From assembly GCF_018332455.1 (NCBI RefSeq), contig NZ_BOPZ01000024.1, forward strand, positions 1-57,698: a DNA stretch of 57,698 bases, in the 5' to 3' direction. The notes under the pieces are model-generated. The model was not told the origin of the DNA. It made no database searches and was given only the letters and a program-made list of their open reading frames with translations. Every line of letters starts with the position of its first letter. The first letter of the stretch is position 1. Positions 26,920-35,058 of the stretch are shown here, in pieces. This DNA is from Clostridium polyendosporum. Its GTDB lineage: Bacteria > Bacillota > Clostridia > Clostridiales > Clostridiaceae. The position numbers and the translations under genes were made by a program.

Positions 26920-28926
26920 TTAGTTTTCAATAGAAATTTCATATTTCTTACACTTAAGTGATACAGTTCTGTGAGTTAATCCTAAAGCTTTACCAGCCTT
27001 ATTAAAACTCTTATACTTTTCCATCGCAAGTTGAATTATTTGTTTTTCATACTCCTCAAAAGGAAGAATCTCGTTTCCAACTAAGTTAATAAGACTTTTT
27101 GAAGATGAAGAAATCTTATTAAGATAGGAAGGTAGATCATTGGAAGTAATAAAATCTCCATCACAAAGATTCATTGCTCTTTCTATAATGTTTTCTAATT
27201 CTCTTATATTGCCAGGCCATGAGTATTCTTGAAGAAGAATTAAGCATTGATTGTCCATACCTTTTATATCTTTTCCAAGTTTTGAATTGAGTTTAGAAAT
27301 AAAGTGTTCTACAAGAAGACCGATATCTTCTTTTCTTTTTCTTAATGCTGGAAGGCTTAGCGATAATACATTAAGTCTATAATATAAATCTTCTCTAAAG
27401 GTTCCATCCTTAATCATTTCCTCAAGATTTTTATTAGTAGCAGCTATAACTCTAACATCTATTTTCTGAGGTTGAAGCCCTCCAAGACTTTCAATTTCTC
27501 TTTCCTGAAGTACTCTTAATAGTTTTACTTGCATGGAAACAGGCATATCACCAATTTCGTCCAAGAAAATAGTTCCTTTATCAGCAATAGCAAATTTACC
27601 AGGTTTACTTTTTATAGCTCCTGTAAAAGCACCCTTTTCGTAACCAAAAAGTTCACTTTCTAAAAGATTTTCAGGAATAGCAGCGCAGTTAACTCTTACA
27701 AAAGCATTGTTTTTTCTATCACTATTACTATGTATTGCTTTTGCTATAAGTTCTTTACCTGTACCACTTTCACCTCTTATCAATACGGTAGAGGTACTAT
27801 TCGATGCTTTATCGCACATATATAAAATATCTTTTAAGCTTCTTGAGGCACCTATGATATCTTTAAAAGAAGATTTTAAAGTAGTATGTCTTATGAGTTC
27901 TTCTTTATAATAGTTAAGTTCTTCTTCTGATTTTCTTAGTTGATTTAGTATTTCTCTTATCTCGTTAACTGGTTTGGATGTTGAAATTACTCCCTTAAAT
28001 TCACCATCAATAAAAAGAGGGTCGATAGTAGTTATAATGTCTATTCCTTCCTTAGTATGAAGAACATTCTCAATTTTTTTTCTATTCTTATATGCTTTAA
28101 CTCTATAACCCTGTGGAGAAATAGTGAATATACTTTTACCCAATATATTTTCGGAAGCGTTAGCAAAGTGCTTTCTGTAAGCTGGATTTACATAACTTAT
28201 TTTTCCGTATTCGTCCACAAAGCATATAATATCACTAGAAGTCTCAAGTATTTTATTTAACTTTTCATTGAGTTCTTTCATTCCAACAAGTTCAGATACA
28301 TCCTGAAAAACTGAAACAGCTCCTATTACTTTATTATTTGTAAATATAGGACTTCTGTTTGCCATAGTTATTTTGTTGTTTACATGTTGAATTTGGCCGA
28401 ATTGTCTTACTTTGGATTCCATAATTTGAGGAAGTTCACTAGTTGGAATTATTTCATTTACATTTTTACCGATAACTTCATTATAACTTTTTTCAATTAG
28501 ATTTAATGCATATTCGTTTATACTTATAATATTATTGTCTAGATCAATAACAAGTACTCCTATAGGTACATTTTCTAAGATTTGATCATTAGCAATCTTA
28601 CTTTCCTCTATAAAGGCATCAATCTGATTCATAAGAGGAGAACTTTCATTTATATATTTTTCAATATAATTAATAAGTTCTTGAGTTGCCTGTCTACCAT
28701 TTTCATTATTTTCTTTGCAACCTATAAGAATGCTTTCGTTTACCTGTACTCTAAGAGATAGCAAAGCTAGCATGCTTATTCCTAACCAATCAGTATAGGG
28801 CTTTTTTTGTACATAGAGATTTACATTATATTTTGACTTTATTAAGGATGCTTTATTAACTAACATTGCAGAAACTCTTGTATGAAGACCATTAGAGTCT
28901 TTTATAAATATTTCTTTTGAATACAT
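26920..28926 (-). CDS. Sigma-54 enhancer-binding protein with N-terminal HPr-like domain
   Basis: From the ATG ending at 28926 (AAGGTGG upstream) the protein has 668 residues. Residues 1-92 resemble the PTS phosphocarrier HPr: the motif around H15 (NGLHTRVSAMLV) keeps the phosphorylatable histidine at the HPr position, and S51 aligns with HPr Ser46. Two PAS-like domains follow (about 110-220 and 226-330). The AAA+ sigma-54 activator domain has Walker A GESGTGKE, the intact sigma-54 contact loop GAFTGA, and Walker B GTIFLDEIGD. A Fis-type helix-turn-helix ends the protein. It is divergent from ptsI, which has a sigma-54 promoter. PTS-state control of ptsI is inference. Confidence 0.93.
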   Translation of the reverse strand: MYSKEIFIKDSNGLHTRVSAMLVNKASLIKSKYNVNLYVQKKPYTDWLGISMLALLSLRVQVNESILIGCKENNENGRQATQELINYIEKYINESSPLMNQIDAFIEESKIANDQILENVPIGVLVIDLDNNIISINEYALNLIEKSYNEVIGKNVNEIIPTSELPQIMESKVRQFGQIQHVNNKITMANRSPIFTNNKVIGAVSVFQDVSELVGMKELNEKLNKILETSSDIICFVDEYGKISYVNPAYRKHFANASENILGKSIFTISPQGYRVKAYKNRKKIENVLHTKEGIDIITTIDPLFIDGEFKGVISTSKPVNEIREILNQLRKSEEELNYYKEELIRHTTLKSSFKDIIGASRSLKDILYMCDKASNSTSTVLIRGESGTGKELIAKAIHSNSDRKNNAFVRVNCAAIPENLLESELFGYEKGAFTGAIKSKPGKFAIADKGTIFLDEIGDMPVSMQVKLLRVLQEREIESLGGLQPQKIDVRVIAATNKNLEEMIKDGTFREDLYYRLNVLSLSLPALRKRKEDIGLLVEHFISKLNSKLGKDIKGMDNQCLILLQEYSWPGNIRELENIIERAMNLCDGDFITSNDLPSYLNKISSSSKSLINLVGNEILPFEEYEKQIIQLAMEKYKSFNKAGKALGLTHRTVSLKCKKYEISIEN

Positions 28927-28945
28927 AATAACCACCTTCAATGCC

Positions 28946-28962
28946 TTGATAAAATTTATCAA
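28946..28962. promoter_or_regulatory. Putative enhancer site 1 (17-bp perfect palindrome)
   Basis: TTGATAAAATTTATCAA is a perfect palindrome lying 20 bases upstream of the regulator's start codon. The same half-site TTGATA recurs at 28977 and 29058. Its place suggests binding by the regulator and possible self-control. Confidence 0.65.
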
Positions 28963-28976
28963 TATAGTAATTTTAG

Positions 28977-28993
28977 TTGATAAAAAGTAACAA
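28977..28993. promoter_or_regulatory. Putative enhancer site 2 (degenerate copy)
   Basis: TTGATAAAAAGTAACAA has the left half-site intact and the right half changed (AACAA in place of ATCAA). It lies 31 bases (about three helical turns) from site 1, counted start to start. Confidence 0.45.
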
Positions 28994-29057
28994 CCATTAT
29001 TATATCACATAGAAACTAGGTTTTTAAAGACAATAAGTCTTTTTTATGTTATTGGAC

Positions 29058-29074
29058 TTGATAAAAAATATCAA
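29058..29074. promoter_or_regulatory. Putative enhancer site 3 (17-bp inverted repeat)
   Basis: TTGATAAAAAATATCAA carries both half-sites, TTGATA and TATCAA. It is about 170 bases upstream of the -24/-12 element, a usual distance for a sigma-54 enhancer. Confidence 0.65.
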
Positions 29075-29232
29075 CTCGATTATAAAAAATGGCATTAAGT
29101 ATAGTAATTGGGTATTCTGTAACACTATATATTACTTAATTTAGTAATATGTGTTTGAGATAATAGGTGATTTAAGGACAAAATATATATATATTAATTA
29201 TTTTTAATAATATTCTTAATATTATCTTAATG

Positions 29233-29250
29233 TTGGCATGGAAGTTGCTA
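29233..29250 (+). promoter_or_regulatory. Sigma-54 (-24/-12) promoter of ptsI
   Basis: TTGGCATGGAAGTTGCTA matches the sigma-54 consensus TGGCACG-N4-TTGCW with one change. The GG at 29235-29236 and GC at 29247-29248 have the required 10-base spacing. The start of transcription would be near 29259, giving a leader of about 77 bases before ptsI. Confidence 0.85.
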
Positions 29251-29336
29251 TAATTATTTTTGTGATTTAATATTAAGATAGTATAATTGTAAATGTTTAG
29301 TATAATTTTAGCATAATTTTAAGGAGGAATAACATA

Positions 29337-30953
29337 ATGAAGAAAGGTATTGCTGCTTCAAAGGGATACGCGATTGGAAAGGTATTTATTCAAGAACATG
29401 AGGAAATAGTAATAAGCGATGCAAAGGTAACTGATATACAAGCAGAAAAAGAAAAGTTACAAAAAGCTTTAGTAGCATCAAGAGAACAACTTGAAAAAAT
29501 AAAGGCTAAGGCAGTAGAATCAATGGGAGAAGAAAAAGCTCAAGTATTTGAAGCTCACATCACTTTATTAGATGACCCAGAATTTACTGGAGCTATGGAA
29601 CTAGAAATAGATAATAATAGTTCAAATGCTATGAAGGCAGTTAGTGATGTAACAAATACATTTGTTATGATATTTGAATCCATGGAAGATGCTTATATGA
29701 GAGAAAGAGCTGCTGATATAAAGGACGTTTCAAAGAGAATTATAGCTAATGTTGCTGGTAAGGCAGAAGGTTTTGAAATAACTGAAGCAAACACAATAGT
29801 TGTAGCTCATGATTTAACTCCATCAGATACAGCACAACTTGATAGAAGTAAGGTTGTTGCATTCTTAACAAATATCGGAGGAAGAACTTCACACTCAGCT
29901 ATTATGGCTAGAACATTAGAAATACCAGCAGTTGTAGGACTAAAGGATATCACAACAACTGTTAAAAATGGTGATGTTGTTATAGTTGATGGTATAGATG
30001 GTGATGTAATTATAAATCCAGATCAAGCTACTATAGATGAATATGTGGCAAAGAGAGAAAACTTCATAAAGGAACAAGAAGAGCTTAAGAAACTTATAGA
30101 AGTTAAGACAGTTACTAAGTCAGGTAAGAGAGTTGAAGTATGCGGTAATATAGGTAAGCCAGAAGATGTTCATCAAGTTTTAGCTAACGGTGGAGATGGC
30201 GTAGGACTATTCAGAACTGAGTTCTTATACATGGATAGAGATAGTGCTCCAACAGAAGAAGAACAATATGCATCATATAAGTATGTTCTTGAAAAGATGG
30301 AAGGAAAACAAGTTGTTATAAGAACATTAGATATCGGAGGAGATAAGACACTTCCATATCTACCATTACCAGAAGAAATGAATCCATTCTTAGGCTACAG
30401 AGCTATAAGATTATGTTTAGATAGAAAAGAAATATTCAAGGTTCAATTAAGAGCTTTATTAAGAGCTTCAATATACGGAAATCTTTGTGTAATGTTCCCA
30501 ATGATTTCAGGATTAGAAGAATTCCTTCAAGCAAAGGAAGTAGTTGATGAATGTAAAGCTGAATTAAAGGCAGAAGGAAAAGAATACTCAGAAAAGATTC
30601 AATGGGGTATCATGGTTGAGATACCAGCAGCTGCAGTTTATGCTGACGAATTAGCTAAGCACGTTGATTTCTTCTCAATAGGAACAAACGATTTAATTCA
30701 ATATACATTAGCTGCAGATAGAATGAGTGAAAAGGTATCATACCTATACAACCCAATGCATCCAGCAGTATTAAGACTTATAAAGATGACAATAGATGGA
30801 GCTCACAAGCATGGTAAGTGGGTTGGAATGTGTGGAGAAATGGCAGGAGATGAAACTGCAATCCCAACACTTGTTGAATATGGATTAGATGAATTTTCAA
30901 TGAGTGCAAGTTCAATATTAAATGCTAAGAAAATAATAATGGAACAAGAATAA
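29337..30953 (+). CDS. ptsI: PTS Enzyme I (phosphoenolpyruvate-protein phosphotransferase)
   Basis: Enzyme I takes phosphate from phosphoenolpyruvate and passes it to HPr, the first step of all PTS sugar uptake. The 538-residue protein has the phospho-histidine H186 in GGRTSHSAIMART, the PEP-binding motifs GVGLFRTEFLYM and IGTNDLIQYTLAADR, and the active-site cysteine in GMCGEMAGD. AAGGAGG precedes ATG 29337. ptsH is not next to it. Control by a sigma-54 promoter and a divergent HPr-domain activator is suggested by the upstream region. Confidence 0.98.
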   Translation: MKKGIAASKGYAIGKVFIQEHEEIVISDAKVTDIQAEKEKLQKALVASREQLEKIKAKAVESMGEEKAQVFEAHITLLDDPEFTGAMELEIDNNSSNAMKAVSDVTNTFVMIFESMEDAYMRERAADIKDVSKRIIANVAGKAEGFEITEANTIVVAHDLTPSDTAQLDRSKVVAFLTNIGGRTSHSAIMARTLEIPAVVGLKDITTTVKNGDVVIVDGIDGDVIINPDQATIDEYVAKRENFIKEQEELKKLIEVKTVTKSGKRVEVCGNIGKPEDVHQVLANGGDGVGLFRTEFLYMDRDSAPTEEEQYASYKYVLEKMEGKQVVIRTLDIGGDKTLPYLPLPEEMNPFLGYRAIRLCLDRKEIFKVQLRALLRASIYGNLCVMFPMISGLEEFLQAKEVVDECKAELKAEGKEYSEKIQWGIMVEIPAAAVYADELAKHVDFFSIGTNDLIQYTLAADRMSEKVSYLYNPMHPAVLRLIKMTIDGAHKHGKWVGMCGEMAGDETAIPTLVEYGLDEFSMSASSILNAKKIIMEQE

Positions 30954-30970
30954 TTTCTTTTCCATCAATA

Positions 30971-31020
30971 AGGATACACAACTTAAATCCTTAAATAATT
31001 TAATTATGAAGTTGTGTATT
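30971..31020 (+). terminator. First hairpin after ptsI
   Basis: ATACACAACTT (30974-30984) pairs with AAGTTGTGTAT (31009-31019), with a long AT-rich loop. The core TACACAACTT is shared with the first hairpin of repeat copies A and B, so it may be a relic of that family. Confidence 0.5.
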
Positions 31021-31100
31021 TATAACATTAATAAGCCCAAAAACTAATTTATTATAAATACTCTAATTTACCTAAAATATACTTATAAACTTAATCCAAA

Positions 31101-31140
31101 CAAAGACCTTTGTTCAAATGAGCAAAGGTCTTTGTGTTTT
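31101..31140 (+). terminator. Rho-independent terminator before the TPR-iadA unit
   Basis: CAAAGACCTTTG (31101-31112) pairs perfectly with CAAAGGTCTTTG (31123-31134), followed by TGTTTT. Confidence 0.85.
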
Positions 31141-31216
31141 AATAACATTGAAACAATGGTATAATTTACATAATGGTATCAGGTATACTTATTATTGAGA
31201 GTAAGAGGGATGATAA

Positions 31217-32446
31217 ATGAATGATGTAAAAAAGAAATATGAGAAAGCCATAAAATATTATCAACAAGGATATATAGATAAGGCACTTCAAATATGTGAA
31301 GAATTAATTTCAGAGAATTCTAAAAACTCTCTGGCACTTAATTTAAAGGCGCTTATCCTATATATAAAAGGTGATTTGGAAGAAGCAGAGGCATTGTGGA
31401 GGAAAAGTAGTGATTTTAATGATGATTGTATTGCAAAAAGTCATCTAAAGGAATGTTTTAATTATACAGAAAAGCTTAAAATATATGAACGAGCTCGTAA
31501 GGAGTTAAGGAGACTTGAAATTGATGATGCACTTAAAAGTTTATTAATGTGCAGTGAAGATGATTTTAATGCTATTAATGTGCATAATACGTTAGCTTTT
31601 TGTTACATAAAAAAGGGAGCGTATGATAAAGCTAAAAATAGTGTAGATAAAGTACTTTCTTTTGATAGGTATAATATGATTGCATTAGAAAATCAAAAGA
31701 CTCTTCTACAATTTGGAAGAGAAAAGGGTAAGTGTAAATTGCCAAAAGGTATCATTATAATTTTACTTTTATTAATAATAGGAGTAGGAGTGTATGTGGC
31801 ATATTTCCCCCTGAAAGTATATATTAAAGATTTAACTTCTAAAAAGAATACGGCTAAGCAAGTAAATAATTATGGTGAGAGTAGCTTACCCAAGGTGAAT
31901 AATGAAGAAAATAAGAATGAAAGTGAAGTAAAGTTTTCTTTAAAGGACTTTCAAGTTGCTTTAGAAAATAAAAATTATGATCAGTTAAATAAAATAATCA
32001 CTTCTTATAATAAAGATAAATTGAATTTAGCTGAAAAAAGTATATATCAAAAAGGAGAAGAAATTTTAAAGACTGAAGGAATTAAATACTTTTATTTAGA
32101 GGGAACGAAGTATTTTAATTCTGGGGATTTTACAGATGCTAATAGTGAATTTTTAAAAGCACTTAAGTTTAGCGATACAAGTTATTTGCGTCCCCATATT
32201 ATATATATATTAGGGACAAATGCTGAGAAGATGGAGGATTTAAGTAGTGCTTTAAAGTACTATGAATATTATTATAATGATTATTCTAATGGGGATTATA
32301 TTGAAGAGGTGCTTTATAAACTTGCAATAATAAATTCTAAAGTAGATAAAAATAAAGCAAAGCGATATGCAGAGATAATTTCAAAAAAATATGGAAACTC
32401 TATGTATAACAATACCATAATAAAAAATATACTTAAATCAGATTAG
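31217..32446 (+). CDS. TPR-repeat protein with a central membrane segment
   Basis: The 409-residue protein has N-terminal tetratricopeptide repeats (YQQGYIDKALQICEEL, AYDKAKNSVDKVLSF). A single hydrophobic segment lies at about residues 178-198 (GIIIILLLLIIGVGVYVAY). A second set of TPR-like helices follows (YLEGTKYFNSGDFTDANSEF, SSALKYYEYYYNDYSNGDYI). Helical repeats therefore flank the membrane on both sides. The function is unknown. It is 11 bases from iadA and probably cotranscribed with it. Confidence 0.8.
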   Translation: MNDVKKKYEKAIKYYQQGYIDKALQICEELISENSKNSLALNLKALILYIKGDLEEAEALWRKSSDFNDDCIAKSHLKECFNYTEKLKIYERARKELRRLEIDDALKSLLMCSEDDFNAINVHNTLAFCYIKKGAYDKAKNSVDKVLSFDRYNMIALENQKTLLQFGREKGKCKLPKGIIIILLLLIIGVGVYVAYFPLKVYIKDLTSKKNTAKQVNNYGESSLPKVNNEENKNESEVKFSLKDFQVALENKNYDQLNKIITSYNKDKLNLAEKSIYQKGEEILKTEGIKYFYLEGTKYFNSGDFTDANSEFLKALKFSDTSYLRPHIIYILGTNAEKMEDLSSALKYYEYYYNDYSNGDYIEEVLYKLAIINSKVDKNKAKRYAEIISKKYGNSMYNNTIIKNILKSD

Positions 32447-32457
32447 GAAGTGAGAAT

Positions 32458-33633
32458 GTGATTACAGTAATAAGAAATGTGGAGGTTTATACACCAGAGT
32501 ACAAGGGTATAAAAAATGTGGTCATTGCAGCAGATAAAATTGAGGGAATATATGATGATTTAAGCATTCCAGAGAACTTTACTAAAATTAATGTATTAGA
32601 TGGAACAGGAAAGGTACTTGTACCTGGTTTTATAGATTCCCATGTACATATAATAGGAGGAGGCGGTGAAGGGGGATTTAAGACTAGAACTCCAGAACTT
32701 CCACTAAGTGAACTCGTAAAGGCTGGCATAACTACAGTGGTAGGATGCATTGGAACAGATAATGTATGTCGAGATATGAGAGAATTATTAGCTAAGGCAC
32801 ATGCTCTTGATGAAGAAGGACTAACCACTTATTGTTATACTGGTTCTTATGATATACCTGTAAAGACACTGACAGAAAGTATAAAAGAGGATATTATGCT
32901 TATAGATAAAGTTATAGGTGTAGGAGAAATAGCTCTTTCCGATAATAGAAGTTCTCAGGCTACCTTTCAGCAATTTGTAAACATAGTAGCTCAGGCAAGA
33001 GTAGGAGGGTTACTTGCAGGTAAGGCAGGCGTAGTTCATGTACATCTTGGAGATGGTGCTAGAAAGCTGGAATATCTATTTGAAATGATAGAAAATACAG
33101 AAATTCCTCCAAGTCAAGTTTTTCCAACCCATATAAACAGAAGTGATAAGCTTTTTAAAGTTGGAATAGAATTCTGTAAGAAAGGTGGGTATGCAGATCT
33201 TACTACTAGTAGTGATCCAGATAACATGGAAGAAGGCGAATTAAGGGCGAGTGAAGGATTAAGATTAATGCTTGAAAATGAAGTGCCAGAAGGACATATA
33301 ACATTTTCATCAGATGGAAATGGAAGTATGCCATTATTTAATAACAAAAGACAGCTAGTAGGTTTAGGAATATGCTCTGTATCATCACTTTTTAGTGAGG
33401 TTAAAGAAGCAGTTTTTAAAGAAAGAGTACCCTTTGAAAAGGCAATTAAGGTTATAACGTCAAATCCGGCGGATGTATTAAAGTTTAAAAGTAAAGGAAG
33501 AATTGAACCAGGTAAGGATGCAGATATAGTACTTTTAGAAAAGGAAACTCTTGAAATAACAGAAGTTATTTCAAGAGGAAGAACCCTTATGGAGAATAAG
33601 GAGTTATTAGTAAAGGGAACTTTTGAAAAATAA
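32458..33633 (+). CDS. iadA: Beta-aspartyl (isoaspartyl) dipeptidase
   Basis: IadA is an amidohydrolase that splits isoaspartyl dipeptides arising from damaged proteins. The 391-residue protein has the HxH metal site in GFIDSHVHIIGGGGEGG, the metal-bridging region with VGEIALSDNRSSQ, HVHLGDG, PTHINRSD and the catalytic aspartate in TFSSDGNGSMP. The start is GTG 32458 behind AGGAAGTGAG. It is read through with the TPR gene upstream. Confidence 0.92.
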   Translation: MITVIRNVEVYTPEYKGIKNVVIAADKIEGIYDDLSIPENFTKINVLDGTGKVLVPGFIDSHVHIIGGGGEGGFKTRTPELPLSELVKAGITTVVGCIGTDNVCRDMRELLAKAHALDEEGLTTYCYTGSYDIPVKTLTESIKEDIMLIDKVIGVGEIALSDNRSSQATFQQFVNIVAQARVGGLLAGKAGVVHVHLGDGARKLEYLFEMIENTEIPPSQVFPTHINRSDKLFKVGIEFCKKGGYADLTTSSDPDNMEEGELRASEGLRLMLENEVPEGHITFSSDGNGSMPLFNNKRQLVGLGICSVSSLFSEVKEAVFKERVPFEKAIKVITSNPADVLKFKSKGRIEPGKDADIVLLEKETLEITEVISRGRTLMENKELLVKGTFEK

Positions 33634-33698
33634 TAATATTAAGGATATATAAGTTCAATCTTTAGCGAAGTTCAGTTTTATGCGTATATATTTTAAAA

Positions 33699-33727
33699 TT
33701 GACCTTTTGTATAAACTATAATATAAT
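33699..33727 (+). promoter_or_regulatory. Sigma-A promoter of trxA
   Basis: TTGACC (33699-33704) and TATAAT (33722-33727) are separated by 17 bases. Transcription would start near 33734, 35 bases before trxA. Confidence 0.85.
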
Positions 33728-33768
33728 AAAACAAAAATACCTATAAGGGGTATATTAGGAGGTACATT

Positions 33769-34083
33769 ATGGTAGCACATGTTGAAGAAAAAGATTTTAG
33801 TGTTGAAGTTTTAAAGGAAAATGGAGTAGTTGTTGTAGACTTTTGGGCTACATGGTGTGGACCATGCAAAATGATTGCACCAGTTATAGAAGAACTTGCA
33901 AATGACATGAAGGATGTTAAATTTGTAAAAGTTGATGTTGATAAGAACCCTTCAGTGGCAAATGAATATAGAATTGCAAGCATACCAACAATTATGATGT
34001 TTAGGGATGGAAAGGTTGTTGACACAGTGATAGGCTTTAAGCCTAAGAGTGACATAGAAAATACTATAAAGAAGCACCTATAA
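33769..34083 (+). CDS. trxA: Thioredoxin
   Basis: The 104-residue protein has the active site FWATWCGPCKMIAP at about residues 25-38 and the cis-proline region IASIPTIMMF. Thioredoxin keeps cytoplasmic protein disulfides reduced. AGGAGGT precedes ATG 33769. The next gene, 26 bases downstream, is its likely reductase, so the pair forms a small redox operon. Confidence 0.98.
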   Translation: MVAHVEEKDFSVEVLKENGVVVVDFWATWCGPCKMIAPVIEELANDMKDVKFVKVDVDKNPSVANEYRIASIPTIMMFRDGKVVDTVIGFKPKSDIENTIKKHL

Positions 34084-34108
34084 TTCTGTTCTAAAAGGAG
34101 AGAGAATA

Positions 34109-34966
34109 TTGGAGAGATATGATATAGCCATAGTTGGTAGCGGCCCGGCTGGACTTTCTGCTGCAATAAACGCAAAGATAAGAAATAAAAAAATAATCCT
34201 TTTTGGTAATAGAGATTTAAGTAATAAGCTTTTGAAGGCTCCAAAAGTAAATAACTATTTAGGCTTTTTTGATGTTACAGGAAAACAGTTAAGTGAAAGA
34301 TTTAAAGAGCATATAGAAAAAATGGATATAGGGGTAATAGAGGAAAGAATAAATAGTATTTATGCCATGGGAGAATATTTTGCACTTATGGTAAATGAAA
34401 AAACGTATGAAGCAAAAACTGTTATATTGGCTACAGGTATAGAGTACACTAAGCCTATAAAAGGAGAAGAAGAATTTCTTGGAAGAGGAGTAGGGTACTG
34501 TGCAACTTGTGATGCTCCTCTATATAAAAACAAGATTGTAACTATTATAGGTTATAATAAGGATGCGGAGGAAGAGGCTAATTATGTTAGTGAACTTGCT
34601 TCAAAACTTTATTACGTACCAGTTTATGAAGGAGTATATGACTTAAACTCTACAATACAAGTAGTTAAGAATAGACCAATGGAAATTCAAGGAGATACAA
34701 GGGTAAATAAAGTAATACTTCAAAATAGAGAAATCGAAACAGATGGAGTATTTGTTTTAAAGGATAGTATCTCCCCCTCACAGCTAGTGCCTGGGCTAAG
34801 TATGACAGAAGGTCATATTGAAGTGGATAGGCTTATGAAAACTAATATAAAAGGATGCTTTGCAGCTGGAGACTGTATTGGTAAACCATATCAATATATA
34901 AAGGCTGCAGGAGAAGGACAAATAGCTGCTTTAAGTGCAGTTTCATATCTTGATTCTCAAAAGTAA
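34109..34966 (+). CDS. Thioredoxin reductase-like flavoprotein, ferredoxin-dependent (FFTR) type
   Basis: The 285-residue protein has the FAD motif GSGPAG (10-15), ATG at about 108-110, the redox site C131-A-T-C134, and the C-terminal FAD motif GCFAAGDC. In NADPH-dependent TrxB the second nucleotide-binding fold shows GGGDSAxEEA and HRRxxxR. Here the matching stretch reads IIGYNKDAEEEANYV and LYYVPVYEGV, so both signatures are lost. This matches the ferredoxin-dependent flavin thioredoxin reductases described in clostridia. Start TTG 34109 follows AAAAGGAGAGA. The electron donor is inferred, not shown. Confidence 0.85.
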   Translation: MERYDIAIVGSGPAGLSAAINAKIRNKKIILFGNRDLSNKLLKAPKVNNYLGFFDVTGKQLSERFKEHIEKMDIGVIEERINSIYAMGEYFALMVNEKTYEAKTVILATGIEYTKPIKGEEEFLGRGVGYCATCDAPLYKNKIVTIIGYNKDAEEEANYVSELASKLYYVPVYEGVYDLNSTIQVVKNRPMEIQGDTRVNKVILQNREIETDGVFVLKDSISPSQLVPGLSMTEGHIEVDRLMKTNIKGCFAAGDCIGKPYQYIKAAGEGQIAALSAVSYLDSQK

Positions 34967-34969
34967 ATT

Positions 34970-35026
34970 TGACCAGAATATTTATCCTGATTACATTCCA
35001 CCTTGTGAAATGACAGTAAACAAAAA
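34970..35026 (-). repeat. Dispersed intergenic repeat, copy F (partial, minus orientation)
   Basis: On the minus strand it reads TTTACTGTCATTTCACAAGG followed by AATCAGGAT-like sequence. The box is conserved, but the AATAGG hairpin is missing. Confidence 0.5.
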
Positions 35027-35058
35027 TAAGAGATGCGTTGAGATGCATCTCTTATTTT
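35023..35058. terminator. Bidirectional terminator between the reductase and the SleB-family gene
   Basis: AAAATAAGAGATGC (35023-35036) pairs perfectly with GCATCTCTTATTTT (35045-35058). It lies between convergent genes, and its right arm overlaps the stop codon of the minus-strand gene. Confidence 0.88.

Larger units (their letters stand above)
28927..29336. other. Divergent control region between the EBP gene and ptsI
   Basis: These 410 bases hold no gene. They contain three TTGATA-type inverted repeats (28946-29074) and a sigma-54 promoter (29233-29250) facing ptsI. TATAAT-like sequences also occur near 29249, 29282 and 29300 but without good -35 partners. Confidence 0.75.

Noticed and set aside
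31148-31165. Promoter TTGAAA/TATAAT before the TPR-iadA unit
   Set aside because: The two elements are only 6 bases apart, which is incompatible with a sigma-A promoter.
34109-34966. Ordinary NADPH-dependent TrxB
   Set aside because: The NADPH-fold signatures are absent although the FAD and CATC motifs are intact.
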